Origin: Algibacillus agarilyticus
GTDB taxonomy: Bacteria > Pseudomonadota > Gammaproteobacteria > Enterobacterales > Alteromonadaceae
Direction: 5' to 3'
DNA: 64,000 nucleotides
Assembly (NCBI RefSeq): GCF_003286125.1
Contig: NZ_QMED01000003.1
Span: forward strand, 186,001 to 250,000
This document shows, one piece after another, positions 18,021 through 27,526 of this stretch (the first letter of the stretch is position 1; each line of letters starts with the position of its first letter). The position numbers were made by a program, and so were the translations under genes. Below the pieces are notes generated by a model that ran no database searches, had not been told where the DNA came from, and saw only the letters and a program-made list of their open reading frames with translations.

Positions 18021-20012
18021 CTACTTCCAAACAACCGGTACAAATACCGACATTTCAGCTGTCCCACGGTTACTCCAAGCAAAGTAAGGAACAAACTTAG
18101 CAGAGAAGTCTGTCCATACAGGCTTAGTGATCGCACTATACATTGCATCTTTATTTGATTCACGAATACGTGCATCAACATTGATCGTTGGAATGCCACC
18201 TAATATAGCGTCATCTTGTTCTAGTTTTAACTCGCCTTCACCTTCAATGTAAACGTCTAATACGCTTGTCGCTTCTGGTAAGTCTGGCGATTCAACACAG
18301 TAAACAACCGGGCCACGTTTAACCGCAACTTGGTTACGTGCTTCTTCAATACGAGGATGGCCTTCAACTAAAGTCGCTTCCATTGGAATATCAATAATGA
18401 TGACATCGCCCGCTTTCCATTCACGATTTAAAATAGCATAAGTAGCTGGAGTGGCTTCAACGCCTGCATCTTCACCGTTAATTGTAATAGTTGCACCCGT
18501 AGCCCAACCAGGTACACGTAAAGCAATATCAAATGCGCTTGATTTCGCTTCTTCTACGGTTAGTTTAACTAACCCTTTCCACGGGTACTCTGTATCTTGA
18601 GTAAGCTTAATAGCTGAACCGTCTAACTGTTTAGTATTTAAGTTGTTGCTACCGTATAAGTTAACGTATACACCTGTCTCGGCTAAGCTATATGCCCAAC
18701 CCGATAAGTTAGTGATCGTACGCACTAAGTTTGGAGGACAACAGAAACAAGCTAAATAACCTTCACGATCTGGCGTTTCAGTCACGTCAGCGTGTGCGTC
18801 ATAGTCACGAGTGCCATGAAGCATTCTTAATGGATTAGCATAGAAGTAATCTTTACCCCCTAAACCAATACCTGATAAACCTGAGTTATGAAGTACCAGC
18901 TCAATAATATCAGCATATTTAGCTTGGCCGTGAATCCCTAACATACGGAAACTAAACATCGCATTACATAAGTTGGCACAGGTTTCGTTGTAGGCTGTTA
19001 GGTTAGGCATCATGTAGTCATCGATGAAACCTTCTTCGATCATGTCACGGTTTTTAGATGCACCATAGTGAGTTTGACCAACGGCACCTGTTACATACAT
19101 TTTCTTCTGAGTGACGCTTTCCCATAAACCGTCAAGTGCATTAATTAATGCTTCTTCACCTGTTTCAGCATAAACATCTGCCGCACCCGAATAGTAATAT
19201 AATGCTAATACCGCGTGACCATTTGGATCTTTTTCTTCGCGTAATGGCGTACGCTCTTGAACCATGTCACCAATTGGGTAACCAATAGTTGTTGAATCGT
19301 GTTCAATTTCGTAAGTACCGCGACGATCAATGAACTTTTGCGCTAATACAAGGTACTTTTTATCACCGATTGTACGGTACAACTCAACTAAGCCCATAAT
19401 TTGTGTTTGGTTAAAACCAAAACGTTGGTAATGCTTAGTATCAGGGAAAAAGTATGTGTAAAGTAAATCAGCGTGCTTGATTGCTAAGTCTAATAAGTTA
19501 CGCTGACCTGTAATACGGTAGTGCGCACAAGCTGTAATTAAGTAGTGACCCGTATTATACATTTCATGGTATTTACGGTTGGCATAACGTTCAGCTGCCG
19601 GATCAACTTTTAATTGAATTTGTGTTTGTAAATAACCGTCTGGCTCTTGCGCTTTAGCGATAATATCGATGTACTCGTCTAACTCTTTTAATAGATTTTC
19701 ATCTTTAGTTAAACCGTAAGCATAGATTTTTGCTTCCATAAACTTATAGAAGTCACCGTCATGCCAGTACATACCTTGGTGCTTACCTTCTTTCATGCCA
19801 GCCGCAATTTTGAAGTTATTTAATGCGTGACCTACATCACCGCATAAAACGTCACCCATGTAGGGGATCATGGTGTCGACTGCTTTCTGAGTTTTATCAG
19901 CCCAAAAACCATCAGTCCACTGACAATCACCAAAGTTTACGCTTTTCAATTTAACATGAGGGCTTTCTGAGTTAGCTAAAATAGCTTTTGAGTGTGAGTT
20001 AGGTTTATTCAT
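18021..20012 (-). CDS. GH127 family glycoside hydrolase (beta-L-arabinofuranosidase-like)
   Basis: Protein of 663 residues, the normal length for GH127 (DUF1680) enzymes, which cleave beta-L-arabinofuranosides using a zinc-bound cysteine nucleophile. The zinc/catalytic set is intact: Glu343 and Cys345 in YNETCANLC, and Cys424-Cys425 in ACFCCPPNLVR. No signal peptide is present, so it acts in the cytoplasm. Start at 20012 has AAAGG seven bases upstream. It is the last gene of an operon after a sugar porter, dgoK and dgoA, which suggests it releases the sugar fed into that pathway; whether that sugar is arabinose or a galactose-type sugar is open. Confidence 0.87.
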   Translation of the reverse strand: MNKPNSHSKAILANSESPHVKLKSVNFGDCQWTDGFWADKTQKAVDTMIPYMGDVLCGDVGHALNNFKIAAGMKEGKHQGMYWHDGDFYKFMEAKIYAYGLTKDENLLKELDEYIDIIAKAQEPDGYLQTQIQLKVDPAAERYANRKYHEMYNTGHYLITACAHYRITGQRNLLDLAIKHADLLYTYFFPDTKHYQRFGFNQTQIMGLVELYRTIGDKKYLVLAQKFIDRRGTYEIEHDSTTIGYPIGDMVQERTPLREEKDPNGHAVLALYYYSGAADVYAETGEEALINALDGLWESVTQKKMYVTGAVGQTHYGASKNRDMIEEGFIDDYMMPNLTAYNETCANLCNAMFSFRMLGIHGQAKYADIIELVLHNSGLSGIGLGGKDYFYANPLRMLHGTRDYDAHADVTETPDREGYLACFCCPPNLVRTITNLSGWAYSLAETGVYVNLYGSNNLNTKQLDGSAIKLTQDTEYPWKGLVKLTVEEAKSSAFDIALRVPGWATGATITINGEDAGVEATPATYAILNREWKAGDVIIIDIPMEATLVEGHPRIEEARNQVAVKRGPVVYCVESPDLPEATSVLDVYIEGEGELKLEQDDAILGGIPTINVDARIRESNKDAMYSAITKPVWTDFSAKFVPYFAWSNRGTAEMSVFVPVVWK

Positions 20013-20054
20013 GTTTTTACCTTTCTGATAATGTCTAATTTATAGAAACAATCG

Positions 20055-20696
20055 TTATGACTGTTGTAAACATAGATTAAATGATTCAACAAATTGCTTA
20101 GCAACCGCTGAAATATCGGCGTCTGACATAGCGGGCGTATAAAGGGCTGAACCTAATCCAAAACCTTGAGCGCCTATCTTTGTATACGTTTTCATACTTT
20201 CAACACTGGCGTTAATTCCACCTACAGGGAAACAGTTGGTGCCTTTAGGTAAAACAGACATCAATGCTTTGAACCCGTCAACACCAAGTGCAGTAACGGG
20301 GAATATTTTTAAACCCGTTGCGCCGGCGGCTAATGCAGCAAAAGCTTCAGTTGGGGTAACCACCCCTGGAAAGGTTGCACAACCGGCTTCAACCGAAAGC
20401 TTAATAACGTCAACATTCATGTTAGGTGTTACCACTAAATTAGCACCGGTGGCAATAACGTCTTTTGCTTGTTCTGGCGTAGTAATCGTACCCGCACCGA
20501 TATAAAATTTGTCGCCAAAATGCTCAACTAAACGACGAATACTCACTAAAGCATCAGGGCTATTAAGTGGTACTTCAATCATCGTAAAGCCTTCGTCAAT
20601 TAACAGTTGAGCAATTCGGATCACATCGTCAGGTAATACACCTCGAATAATCGCAATTAATGGAAGTTGCTCGTTTAAATTGAACTCTTTAGTCAT
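20055..20696 (-). CDS. dgoA: 2-dehydro-3-deoxy-6-phosphogalactonate aldolase
   Basis: KDPG/KDPGal-type class I aldolase of 213 residues splitting 2-keto-3-deoxy-6-phosphogalactonate into pyruvate and glyceraldehyde-3-phosphate. Family motifs are IAIIRGVLPDDV at the N-terminus, IEVPLNSPDA with the catalytic Glu, GAGTITTPEQA, and GLKIFPVTALG with the Schiff-base Lys. The short IEVPLNSPDALVSI segment fits DgoA better than Eda. Its start overlaps the end of dgoK by eight bases, so the two are translationally coupled. Confidence 0.9.
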   Translation of the reverse strand: MTKEFNLNEQLPLIAIIRGVLPDDVIRIAQLLIDEGFTMIEVPLNSPDALVSIRRLVEHFGDKFYIGAGTITTPEQAKDVIATGANLVVTPNMNVDVIKLSVEAGCATFPGVVTPTEAFAALAAGATGLKIFPVTALGVDGFKALMSVLPKGTNCFPVGGINASVESMKTYTKIGAQGFGLGSALYTPAMSDADISAVAKQFVESFNLCLQQS

Positions 20697-21600
20697 TGTT
20701 AATTACCTTAATTAAATCAGTCATACCCGCAAGGAAACATTCATCACCATTTAAGTATGTAGAAGAAATATTCAATGCTTCACAAGCGGCTTTATAGCGC
20801 TCACATAAACTTGTCCCACCAACCAAATAAACATGGTCTTGGGTTAAACTTTTCAGTTCATTGCCGATTAATAAACCGGATAAATAATCGAGAACAGCCG
20901 TTTCAGCTATATTGTTAAATAATCGATGTGTACGAGTCGCAAAAAGCGTGCTCGTTAATTTGTTTGTTATTTTTCCTTCTTTAACCCCTTTTAAAAAGGC
21001 ATATGGGCTATCTAGCTGCTCAGGTAAACCTTTACCTAAGATAGTGTGTTTGGAAATAACCGAAAATAACTCACCGGTCATAAATGAAGAAAAAGCCGTC
21101 ATTTTTCCATGACTAAATGTGGCATGTTTACTGTGAGTGCCCGGTAAAATCACCGCTAACGTGTCTTGCTTAACAACCTTAGATAAACCGAATAATTGAA
21201 CTTCTTCACCACGCATCACATCAAAAGCACCAGTATCAATCTGGTGGCTCACACCCGGAATAATGGTCGCTTTCGCACCCCATGGCAGTTCAAAACTATG
21301 CACATTATTCGCTAGTGAATCTTCACCAACAGGCGTTGAGGTGTAATCAACATTGACCCACCCCATTTGTGAACCAACCATGCCAGCCATATAAACAGGC
21401 GTTGTTTGGTAATTGTGTATCCAACCGGTTAAAACAGATTCAAGTGCGGCAGCAAAATTGCCATCTTCTACTTGCAACAACCCCATTGGTTGTTCTTTTT
21501 TATCGATAACCGTACCCGACTCATCCATCGCAAAGGCTCTAAAATTTGTCGTGCCCCAGTCAATTATCAATAAATCAGTCGCTATATTTTTAGTCGTCAT
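20689..21600 (-). CDS. dgoK: 2-dehydro-3-deoxygalactonokinase
   Basis: ATP-dependent kinase of 303 residues phosphorylating 2-keto-3-deoxygalactonate, the step before DgoA in D-galactonate or De Ley-Doudoroff breakdown. The N-terminal DWGTTNFRAFAMD is the phosphate-binding motif of this kinase family; MAGMVGSQMGW, VILPGTHSKHATF and the C-terminal YLVGGTSLCERY are also typical. It overlaps dgoA. Galactonate dehydratase (DgoD) and galactose dehydrogenase are not in this window. Confidence 0.92.
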   Translation of the reverse strand: MTTKNIATDLLIIDWGTTNFRAFAMDESGTVIDKKEQPMGLLQVEDGNFAAALESVLTGWIHNYQTTPVYMAGMVGSQMGWVNVDYTSTPVGEDSLANNVHSFELPWGAKATIIPGVSHQIDTGAFDVMRGEEVQLFGLSKVVKQDTLAVILPGTHSKHATFSHGKMTAFSSFMTGELFSVISKHTILGKGLPEQLDSPYAFLKGVKEGKITNKLTSTLFATRTHRLFNNIAETAVLDYLSGLLIGNELKSLTQDHVYLVGGTSLCERYKAACEALNISSTYLNGDECFLAGMTDLIKVINND

Positions 21601-21664
21601 GTTGGTAACTCATTCTTTCAAAAAACGCATGTAATAATAAATTTAGAACCGTATTCAATTTGGT

Positions 21665-23230
21665 CTAACCTTTAACTAAATCTTTCTCGATAGCTTCAAT
21701 CGTCTTGCCTTTTGTTTCAGGTAAAATAAAGAACATAATAATTAAGCCACCTAAACCAATCATTGAGTACATTAAGAAGACATTTGCAGCACCAAAATTA
21801 CTTAAGCTCCATGGGAATAATTCACTCACTCCCCATGATGATAAAGTTTGAACTAACGCAGCAAACGGCAACGCGATACTTCTTACGTTATTAGGGAATA
21901 TTTCCGAAAAGATAACCCACATAATGGGTCCAATAGATAAGTTAAATGCCGCAATAAAAGCTAAGATGCCAAACAAAACGGCTATCGGTTTAATACCTTG
22001 GATCGTTTGGTTGATAATGGCGCCACTCACCAGTGGTAAATCTTTTTTGTTTATGGTTTCAGCTAGCGCCTTTTTCAATTCAACATCATTTGCAAACGTT
22101 TTACCCACTAAGGTTTGTAAAGGGGCTAAGTTAATGCTTTCACTTTTTAACTGAACTTCAATTCGTTCATATGCAGCACGGTCGAGTTGATAAGTCGTGT
22201 CTTTAAAACCAAACCATACCGAGCCATGAGCAACAACAACAAGGGCTAAACCGCCAAGCGTTAAATAACGTCGACCCAGTCTTTCCACGGTGAATATAGC
22301 AATCATAACGGCGATTAAATTAACAACAGCCACTAATACCGTTTGCATAAACGTATCTTCAGTGCTCATACCAATTTGTTCAAAAACCATAGGGGCAAAA
22401 GACATAATGGCGTTCATACCAGTACCGCCCTGTACAATGGCATATACAATGGCGATAGAAAGAACAAGGGTCATGCGTTTATTAAATAGATTCTTTAACT
22501 GGGTGAAAGTGTCGGTCTTTGTTTCTTGATGAAAACTTTCTTTAACGTCAGCCATTAACGTTTCAACTTGATCGGCAGGCGCAATTTGCTTAAAGACTTC
22601 ACGCGCTTCGTCTTCACGCCCTTTCTTTAACAACCAGCGTGGTGATTCTGGAATGTTAAGAAGCAAAGCAATCCAAATAAAGTTAGCGATTAATTCAGAA
22701 CCTAACATGTAACGCCAAACATTTTCATTGTCTAAAAAGCTGATGTCGGCCAAGTATTTTAGTAAAAAATAATTGATGACTGAGGTTAAGAAAATACCAA
22801 TCGCAATCATTAATTGATTAACAGAGACAAACTTACCTCGTTGTTCTGCGGGGGCAACCTCTCCTATATACATTGCTGAGACCATGATGGATGCAAAGGC
22901 GGCACCACCGATAAAGCGCCCAACCAATAGCATTTCGTAACTCACCGCAAAAGCCGATAACAACGAAGACAACGTATAAGCAAACGCAATACCGACTAAT
23001 ACTTTTTTACGGCCAAAATTTTCACATAATGTGCCAGCGAAAAATAAAACCACAATGACGCCATAGAAAGTACTACCAATTATTCTGCCTTGTTGCACAT
23101 CATCTAGCTCAAATAAAGAACTAATAAAGCGCATTGCTCCCGATATGTTTAAAAGGTCCAAACCAAAAACTAAACCACCAAAAGCGGCTACTAGTGAAAA
23201 CTTGGTAACGTTTGAATCTATTTTCGCCAT
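21665..23230 (-). CDS. Sugar porter (MFS) transporter
   Basis: Inner-membrane symporter of 521 residues with about 12 membrane segments. Sugar porter signatures are present: GRFIGGAAFASIMVSAMYIGEVAP-type segment after TM3-4, PESPRWLLKKGREDEA after TM6, and PETKGKTIEAIE at the C-terminus. An unusually long loop between TM8 and TM9 (about residues 345-405) is predicted to be extracytoplasmic. It is first in the dgoK-dgoA-GH127 operon, so it probably imports the corresponding monosaccharide, sugar acid or short glycoside. Confidence 0.9.
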   Translation of the reverse strand: MAKIDSNVTKFSLVAAFGGLVFGLDLLNISGAMRFISSLFELDDVQQGRIIGSTFYGVIVVLFFAGTLCENFGRKKVLVGIAFAYTLSSLLSAFAVSYEMLLVGRFIGGAAFASIMVSAMYIGEVAPAEQRGKFVSVNQLMIAIGIFLTSVINYFLLKYLADISFLDNENVWRYMLGSELIANFIWIALLLNIPESPRWLLKKGREDEAREVFKQIAPADQVETLMADVKESFHQETKTDTFTQLKNLFNKRMTLVLSIAIVYAIVQGGTGMNAIMSFAPMVFEQIGMSTEDTFMQTVLVAVVNLIAVMIAIFTVERLGRRYLTLGGLALVVVAHGSVWFGFKDTTYQLDRAAYERIEVQLKSESINLAPLQTLVGKTFANDVELKKALAETINKKDLPLVSGAIINQTIQGIKPIAVLFGILAFIAAFNLSIGPIMWVIFSEIFPNNVRSIALPFAALVQTLSSWGVSELFPWSLSNFGAANVFLMYSMIGLGGLIIMFFILPETKGKTIEAIEKDLVKG

Positions 23231-23487
23231 TATAAAACCTTAAATTAAACTAAAGATGTAAAAAAGTGGCCACATTATTTGGCGCTGTTTATTCAATTAA
23301 TCATACTTTGCGTAAAAAGGGCTGCAGCACCTGACATGTCTCAAGTACTGCAACCAACGCAATTTAACTGTTTAAAATAACGATAAAAAACCTTTACTTT
23401 ACATTAGATTGTCTAGGTCTTATTACGCTATTCTTAGTAAAGTTCAGTCTTTAACCGTTTTCAAATTTATTTAAATTTATTAAGTAG

Positions 23488-24243
23488 TTACGTTGCAATT
23501 AAATTCTGGCTTTCACAAAACTTCTTTAATCGTTGACTTGAATTTTCAAGCAACCTTAAAGTCATTTTTTCTGCTAGGTCAGCATCACCCTGTTTAATTG
23601 ACTTTGCGATATCACGATGATAAGGCACGGTTGTTTCACGTAAACAGGGATCATCATGGGTCACTTTGTGGCCCACGAGTAACGCTGAATAAATAACGCC
23701 TTCTAACGCGGTTAAAAATTCATTATGTGCCGCTTTCAACACCGCTTTATGGAAAAGAGCGTCGGCTACAATAAAATTCTCAGCACTACAAAGTCGTGCT
23801 TTTTCCATATCGGCACAGCATTTTTCAATTTCTTTAATATTTTCTGCTGTGGCTCTTTTAGCGGCCCAAGCGGCGACTTTAGGTTCAAATGACAACCTAA
23901 TTTCCATAACCTGTAATAAAAACGCAGTATTAGGCGGAGCCGATACATGCCATGCAAGTACGTCATCATCCAACAACTTCCATTCACGGCGATCGCGAAC
24001 ACGCGTCCCCACACCACGGCGAACATCTAATAGCCCTTTAGCGACCAGTATTTTTACTGCATCTCTAACAACGACTCGGCTCACGTGATATCGCTCAGCT
24101 AAAGCAACTTCGTCATCTAACAGTTCACCTGAAAGATAACTTCCCGCGACTATACGACGGCCTAATTCCCGTACTAGCTGAATCGACAAACTCGTGGTCA
24201 TCGTTGTCGAATGCTTTAAATCATAATATATTAACTCACTCAT
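23488..24243 (-). CDS. GntR/FadR-family transcriptional regulator (DgoR-like)
   Basis: Regulator of 251 residues with an N-terminal GntR winged helix (LDDEVALAERYHVSRVVVRDAVKILVAKGLLDVRRGVGTRV) written here as family evidence in parts: LAERYHVSRVVVRDA and RRGVGTRV. An all-helical FCD effector domain (about 95-240) contains the metal/ligand-binding His residues. FCD proteins often sense sugar acids. It precedes the sugar-porter operon by 257 bases on the same strand. A perfect palindrome lies five bases upstream of its start, suggesting autorepression. The start codon is uncertain: ATG at 24243 lacks a good ribosome binding site, and Met15 at 24201 also fits the family. Confidence 0.85.
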   Translation of the reverse strand: MSELIYYDLKHSTTMTTSLSIQLVRELGRRIVAGSYLSGELLDDEVALAERYHVSRVVVRDAVKILVAKGLLDVRRGVGTRVRDRREWKLLDDDVLAWHVSAPPNTAFLLQVMEIRLSFEPKVAAWAAKRATAENIKEIEKCCADMEKARLCSAENFIVADALFHKAVLKAAHNEFLTALEGVIYSALLVGHKVTHDDPCLRETTVPYHRDIAKSIKQGDADLAEKMTLRLLENSSQRLKKFCESQNLIAT

Positions 24244-24247
24244 GGTA

Positions 24248-24276
24248 ATTATATAAACATATGATGTTTATATAAT
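24248..24276. promoter_or_regulatory. Perfect palindrome, probable GntR operator 1
   Basis: Two perfect 13-base arms ATTATATAAACAT separated by ATG. It lies five bases upstream of the GntR start codon, a typical autoregulatory position. Confidence 0.7.
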
Positions 24277-24483
24277 CAAACTTTTTATGAAAATAATTTG
24301 TTAATTAAATTTACATTCTCTCTTCATCTGTCGGTTTAATGAATAATCAAACTCAAATCAGTAGCAATCGTTCATTTATTAATACCAGTACAGCATTCAA
24401 TAAACCCAATACGATAAAAGTGATCGCTAATCTCGACGATGCAATTTGATCAACAATATTTATAAATTTGCTTAACATGTTTG

Positions 24484-24511
24484 ATTATATAAACGTCATA
24501 TGATTTAATTA
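24484..24511. promoter_or_regulatory. GntR operator-like site 2
   Basis: ATTATATAAACGTCATATG matches 18 of 19 positions of the reverse strand of operator 1; the second arm is degenerate. It overlaps or abuts site 3 and lies upstream of the chemoreceptor. Confidence 0.55.
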
Positions 24512-24535
24512 CAAACATATGATCTTTACATAAAT
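24509..24535. promoter_or_regulatory. GntR operator-like site 3
   Basis: ACAAACATATGATCTTTACATAA resembles the core of operator 1 with three to four changes (AAACATATGAT shared). It sits about 170 bases before the chemoreceptor start. Confidence 0.55.
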
Positions 24536-24703
24536 AGATTTTAGTGTTGATTGAATAATTTAAATGTAGGTCATCAGGAAGCAACACGACTACGGACGAT
24601 CAAATTAACTCACCGGGTATCAATTGCGCTAAAAAGCAACTCAACCTTTGAGCTCAACTAAATTGGTATGCACTGACAAGTACGTTAATAAGAGAGAAAA
24701 GCC

Positions 24704-26743
24704 GTGAATGTTTTAAATAAACTAAAAATTCGTACCCGTATTTTGATACTTGCGGTGTTTCCAACCTTGATCGTGTGTGGCTTCGCCATCGATAAACTCA
24801 ACCAAGCAAAAACGCAAGCAACTAAGTTAGAAAAGCTATCCGTTGCCATGGAATTTGTTAAACGTACGGGTTCACTATTGCAAGCCGTTCAAAACGAGCG
24901 TGATTACACGTATGGTTTTTTATCAAATTCGACGGGTGAGATCGGTTCGGGTGGGGCTCGCTACAAAAAGCCCTTAGCTGAACAGCGTGATAAAGTAGAC
25001 CAAGCGATTATGGACTACCAAACTTACTTAACGTTAGCTAAAGCAGAAATCGAATCGCTTGATAACATACCTAATTTAGCAAAACGCTTAGTTGACTCGC
25101 TGGGAAATGTTGAATACACACGCCCATATGTTGATCGTTATCAACTTCAAAATGATAAAAAAGAATGGGTTGTCAATCGTTACCATACCTTAAATTCAAG
25201 GGCTATTGATGCTATCAATGGTGTGATAAAACTATCCACGAGCAATGAAGAATTAAACCTCTTGGTCAATGCTTATGCCTCACTTATGCAAATAAATTTT
25301 GTGTATTCATTTGAGCGCAGCAACAAATTAAGAACCTTTAGTTTAGGTGCTTTGGATTATACCTCGCACAGTAATAACAAAGCAGCTTGGCGCCAGTTGC
25401 AAGATGCTACAACCCATTTACGCGCCATTGCCCCAGCCAATATAAGCCGTTATTACAGTCAAGAACATGGTGACACACCGTTGCAGGAAAAAATGTTTAA
25501 AATGCGTCAAAAACTGTTAAGCATGGGCGGCAAAGTTTACACCGGCACCACCGCCAACGAATGGTTTGATGATGCAACCGATAATATGGCATCGCTCAGT
25601 AAAGTTATAAAATTTACCGAAGCACAAATAACTCAAACCACAGAAGCCGCTCTCGATAATTCAAAACAAAGTGTGAATCAGAGTTATTTATTAATCGTGT
25701 TTGTTGTGCTGACGATTTCACTCATTTCATATTTAATTATTAGATCAATCATCACACCATTAAAAGAACTGGTTGTTAAAATGAGCTATGTGGCCAACAA
25801 CAAAGATCTACGTGCGCCCATTCCAGTTGATGGTCAAGATGAACTAGCAGAGGCAACGATCGCATTTAATTCTTTACAAGATAGCTTTAACGAAGCTTTA
25901 CGTGGCATTTTAGCTGAAGTTAAAAGCATGAACACACTCACCTTATCCGTAAATAATTCAATGAACGAAAACCAAAACAGAGCTAATAGTCAAACTGAAT
26001 CGACTGATTCTGTCTCGGTGGCGGTTAATGAAATGTCGGCAACGATCCAAGAGGTGGCTAATATTTCACAAAGTGCTGCATCGGCGGTATCAACCGCCCA
26101 TGACAGCTCAGTAGAGAGTGCTAATAATGCTAATGCCACTAAAGATATTATGGAAGCACTAGTCGCAGAACTCGCTTCAACACAAAAGCAAGTAAACCAG
26201 CTCAATACCGAAACCGAAGTGATTGGCAATATACTCACGGTGATCCAAAGTATTGCAGAACAGACTAACTTGCTCGCATTAAATGCCGCCATTGAAGCTG
26301 CACGAGCCGGTGAGCAAGGTCGTGGATTTGCGGTAGTCGCCGACGAAGTACGCAGCTTAGCCAGTCGCACTCAAGAATCAACCGGCCAAATACATCAACA
26401 AATCGAAGCGCTACAAACGGGCTCTCGCTCGACAACAGCCAGTATGCAAAATTTACAACAGCAAGGGTCTAAAGCAGTCGAAGTGGTTGTGAGCAGTGTT
26501 GCAGCCTTTGAATCATTACGCAAAGAGCTAAACAATATTCATGGCATGTCATCTCAAATTGCCACCGCGGCCGAGGAGCAATCTGTTGTTGCGGGTGAAA
26601 TAAATGAACGAGTGCATGTGATAAAAGATGATACTGAAGAAATGAAACAACATACCACCTCAACCGTTGATGCCTGTCAGCAATTAAGCCAAACCAGCGA
26701 AACACTTTCGCAATATGTAAATCAGTTTAAAGTTGTTAGTTAA
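24704..26743 (+). CDS. Methyl-accepting chemotaxis protein with NIT-like sensor
   Basis: Inner-membrane chemoreceptor of 679 residues. TM1 is at about 13-28. The periplasmic region (about 30-325) has [24 protein letters not shown], resembling the all-helical nitrate/nitrite-sensing (NIT) domain. TM2 (about 330-348) is followed by HAMP (about 350-400) and a long coiled-coil signalling domain with the hallmark hairpin tip [19 protein letters not shown] and [16 protein letters not shown] weak ribosome binding site (GAGAGAAAAG) precedes the GTG start. The ligand is unknown; the operator-like sites upstream suggest co-regulation with sugar-acid use. Confidence 0.9.
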   Translation: MNVLNKLKIRTRILILAVFPTLIVCGFAIDKLNQAKTQATKLEKLSVAMEFVKRTGSLLQAVQNERDYTYGFLSNSTGEIGSGGARYKKPLAEQRDKVDQAIMDYQTYLTLAKAEIESLDNIPNLAKRLVDSLGNVEYTRPYVDRYQLQNDKKEWVVNRYHTLNSRAIDAINGVIKLSTSNEELNLLVNAYASLMQINFVYSFERSNKLRTFSLGALDYTSHSNNKAAWRQLQDATTHLRAIAPANISRYYSQEHGDTPLQEKMFKMRQKLLSMGGKVYTGTTANEWFDDATDNMASLSKVIKFTEAQITQTTEAALDNSKQSVNQSYLLIVFVVLTISLISYLIIRSIITPLKELVVKMSYVANNKDLRAPIPVDGQDELAEATIAFNSLQDSFNEALRGILAEVKSMNTLTLSVNNSMNENQNRANSQTESTDSVSVAVNEMSATIQEVANISQSAASAVSTAHDSSVESANNANATKDIMEALVAELASTQKQVNQLNTETEVIGNILTVIQSIAEQTNLLALNAAIEAARAGEQGRGFAVVADEVRSLASRTQESTGQIHQQIEALQTGSRSTTASMQNLQQQGSKAVEVVVSSVAAFESLRKELNNIHGMSSQIATAAEEQSVVAGEINERVHVIKDDTEEMKQHTTSTVDACQQLSQTSETLSQYVNQFKVVS

Positions 26744-26782
26744 ACAAGTTTTCTTAAAGGGTTTTGCAAGATTGATGTTGAA

Positions 26783-26809
26783 AAGAAACACCGGTTTAAG
26801 GTGTTTCTT
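26783..26809 (+). terminator. Hairpin after the chemoreceptor gene
   Basis: Perfect ten-base stem AAGAAACACC/GGTGTTTCTT with a seven-base loop, between two convergent genes. It may work in both directions. Confidence 0.6.
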
Positions 26810-26860
26810 GCTACTCAATTATCACTCTTTACATTTAATTAAAACACGTATTAGCGCAAA

Positions 26861-27283
26861 TTATTCAGCTAACAGTGAAGTTAATAAATCGTGAATTTCT
26901 GCTTTTAGTTCTTTATCCGCTATTTTGTTCGAACTTATTTTAGCCGCTTCTAAACTTTGTATTGCAGCCTCTGTTTGGCCTAACTCAATTTGCAACGTTG
27001 CCATCGAATAACCAATTGAAGACATGTGATCTTTTGAATTGATAGCGGTTGCTTTAACTAACGCTTTGTTATAAATAACGATCGCATCAGCTAATTCTTC
27101 AGTAAAATCAGCTAGCGTTTCCCATTGCTCAGGGTGATCTTTATCCGAATTTTCATTATCCACACAAACCGCGTTTAGTTCAGCATACAATGCATCAAAA
27201 GCGACTCTATCCTCTTTATTTGCTGCCGCCATTAACTGCTCAGATAAGCTATAAACAGACTTATATATTTTAGTGTTAATCAT
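26861..27283 (-). CDS. Uncharacterised helical protein, TPR-like
   Basis: About 140 residues, soluble, almost entirely helix-forming, acidic. The segment MSSIGYSMATLQIELGQTEAAIQSLEAAKISS looks like one or two tetratricopeptide-type helix pairs, suggesting a protein-binding role, but I do not recognise the family. The start at 27283 (MINTKIYKSV) is preferred to 27319 because of the GAGA-containing leader just upstream. It is convergent with the chemoreceptor and appears monocistronic. Confidence 0.6.
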   Translation of the reverse strand: MINTKIYKSVYSLSEQLMAAANKEDRVAFDALYAELNAVCVDNENSDKDHPEQWETLADFTEELADAIVIYNKALVKATAINSKDHMSSIGYSMATLQIELGQTEAAIQSLEAAKISSNKIADKELKAEIHDLLTSLLAE

Positions 27284-27526
27284 TTTAATCTCTATATCGT
27301 GACAATAAGCAAAACCCATCGCTGATTATCGGCGATGGGTATACACGCAATGCGCGGTTACATAACCGAGTTGGCTTATCATCTTTAAATTTAGCCAGAC
27401 ACTAACGGACTTTACTCATTCCTTCAATGTTAATTGTATTATTTACAAGAATCGTTAAATAATAATGTGTTGGACGGAAACAAATGATAGACTCACAGGT
27501 AATTTAAACAAATTATATACAAACAA

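Larger units (their letters stand above)
24244..24703. other. Spacer between GntR and chemoreceptor genes
   Basis: A 460-base divergent spacer carrying the three operator-like palindromes listed separately. The stretch 24300-24470 and 24540-24700 shows no gene and no obvious structure. Confidence 0.5.
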
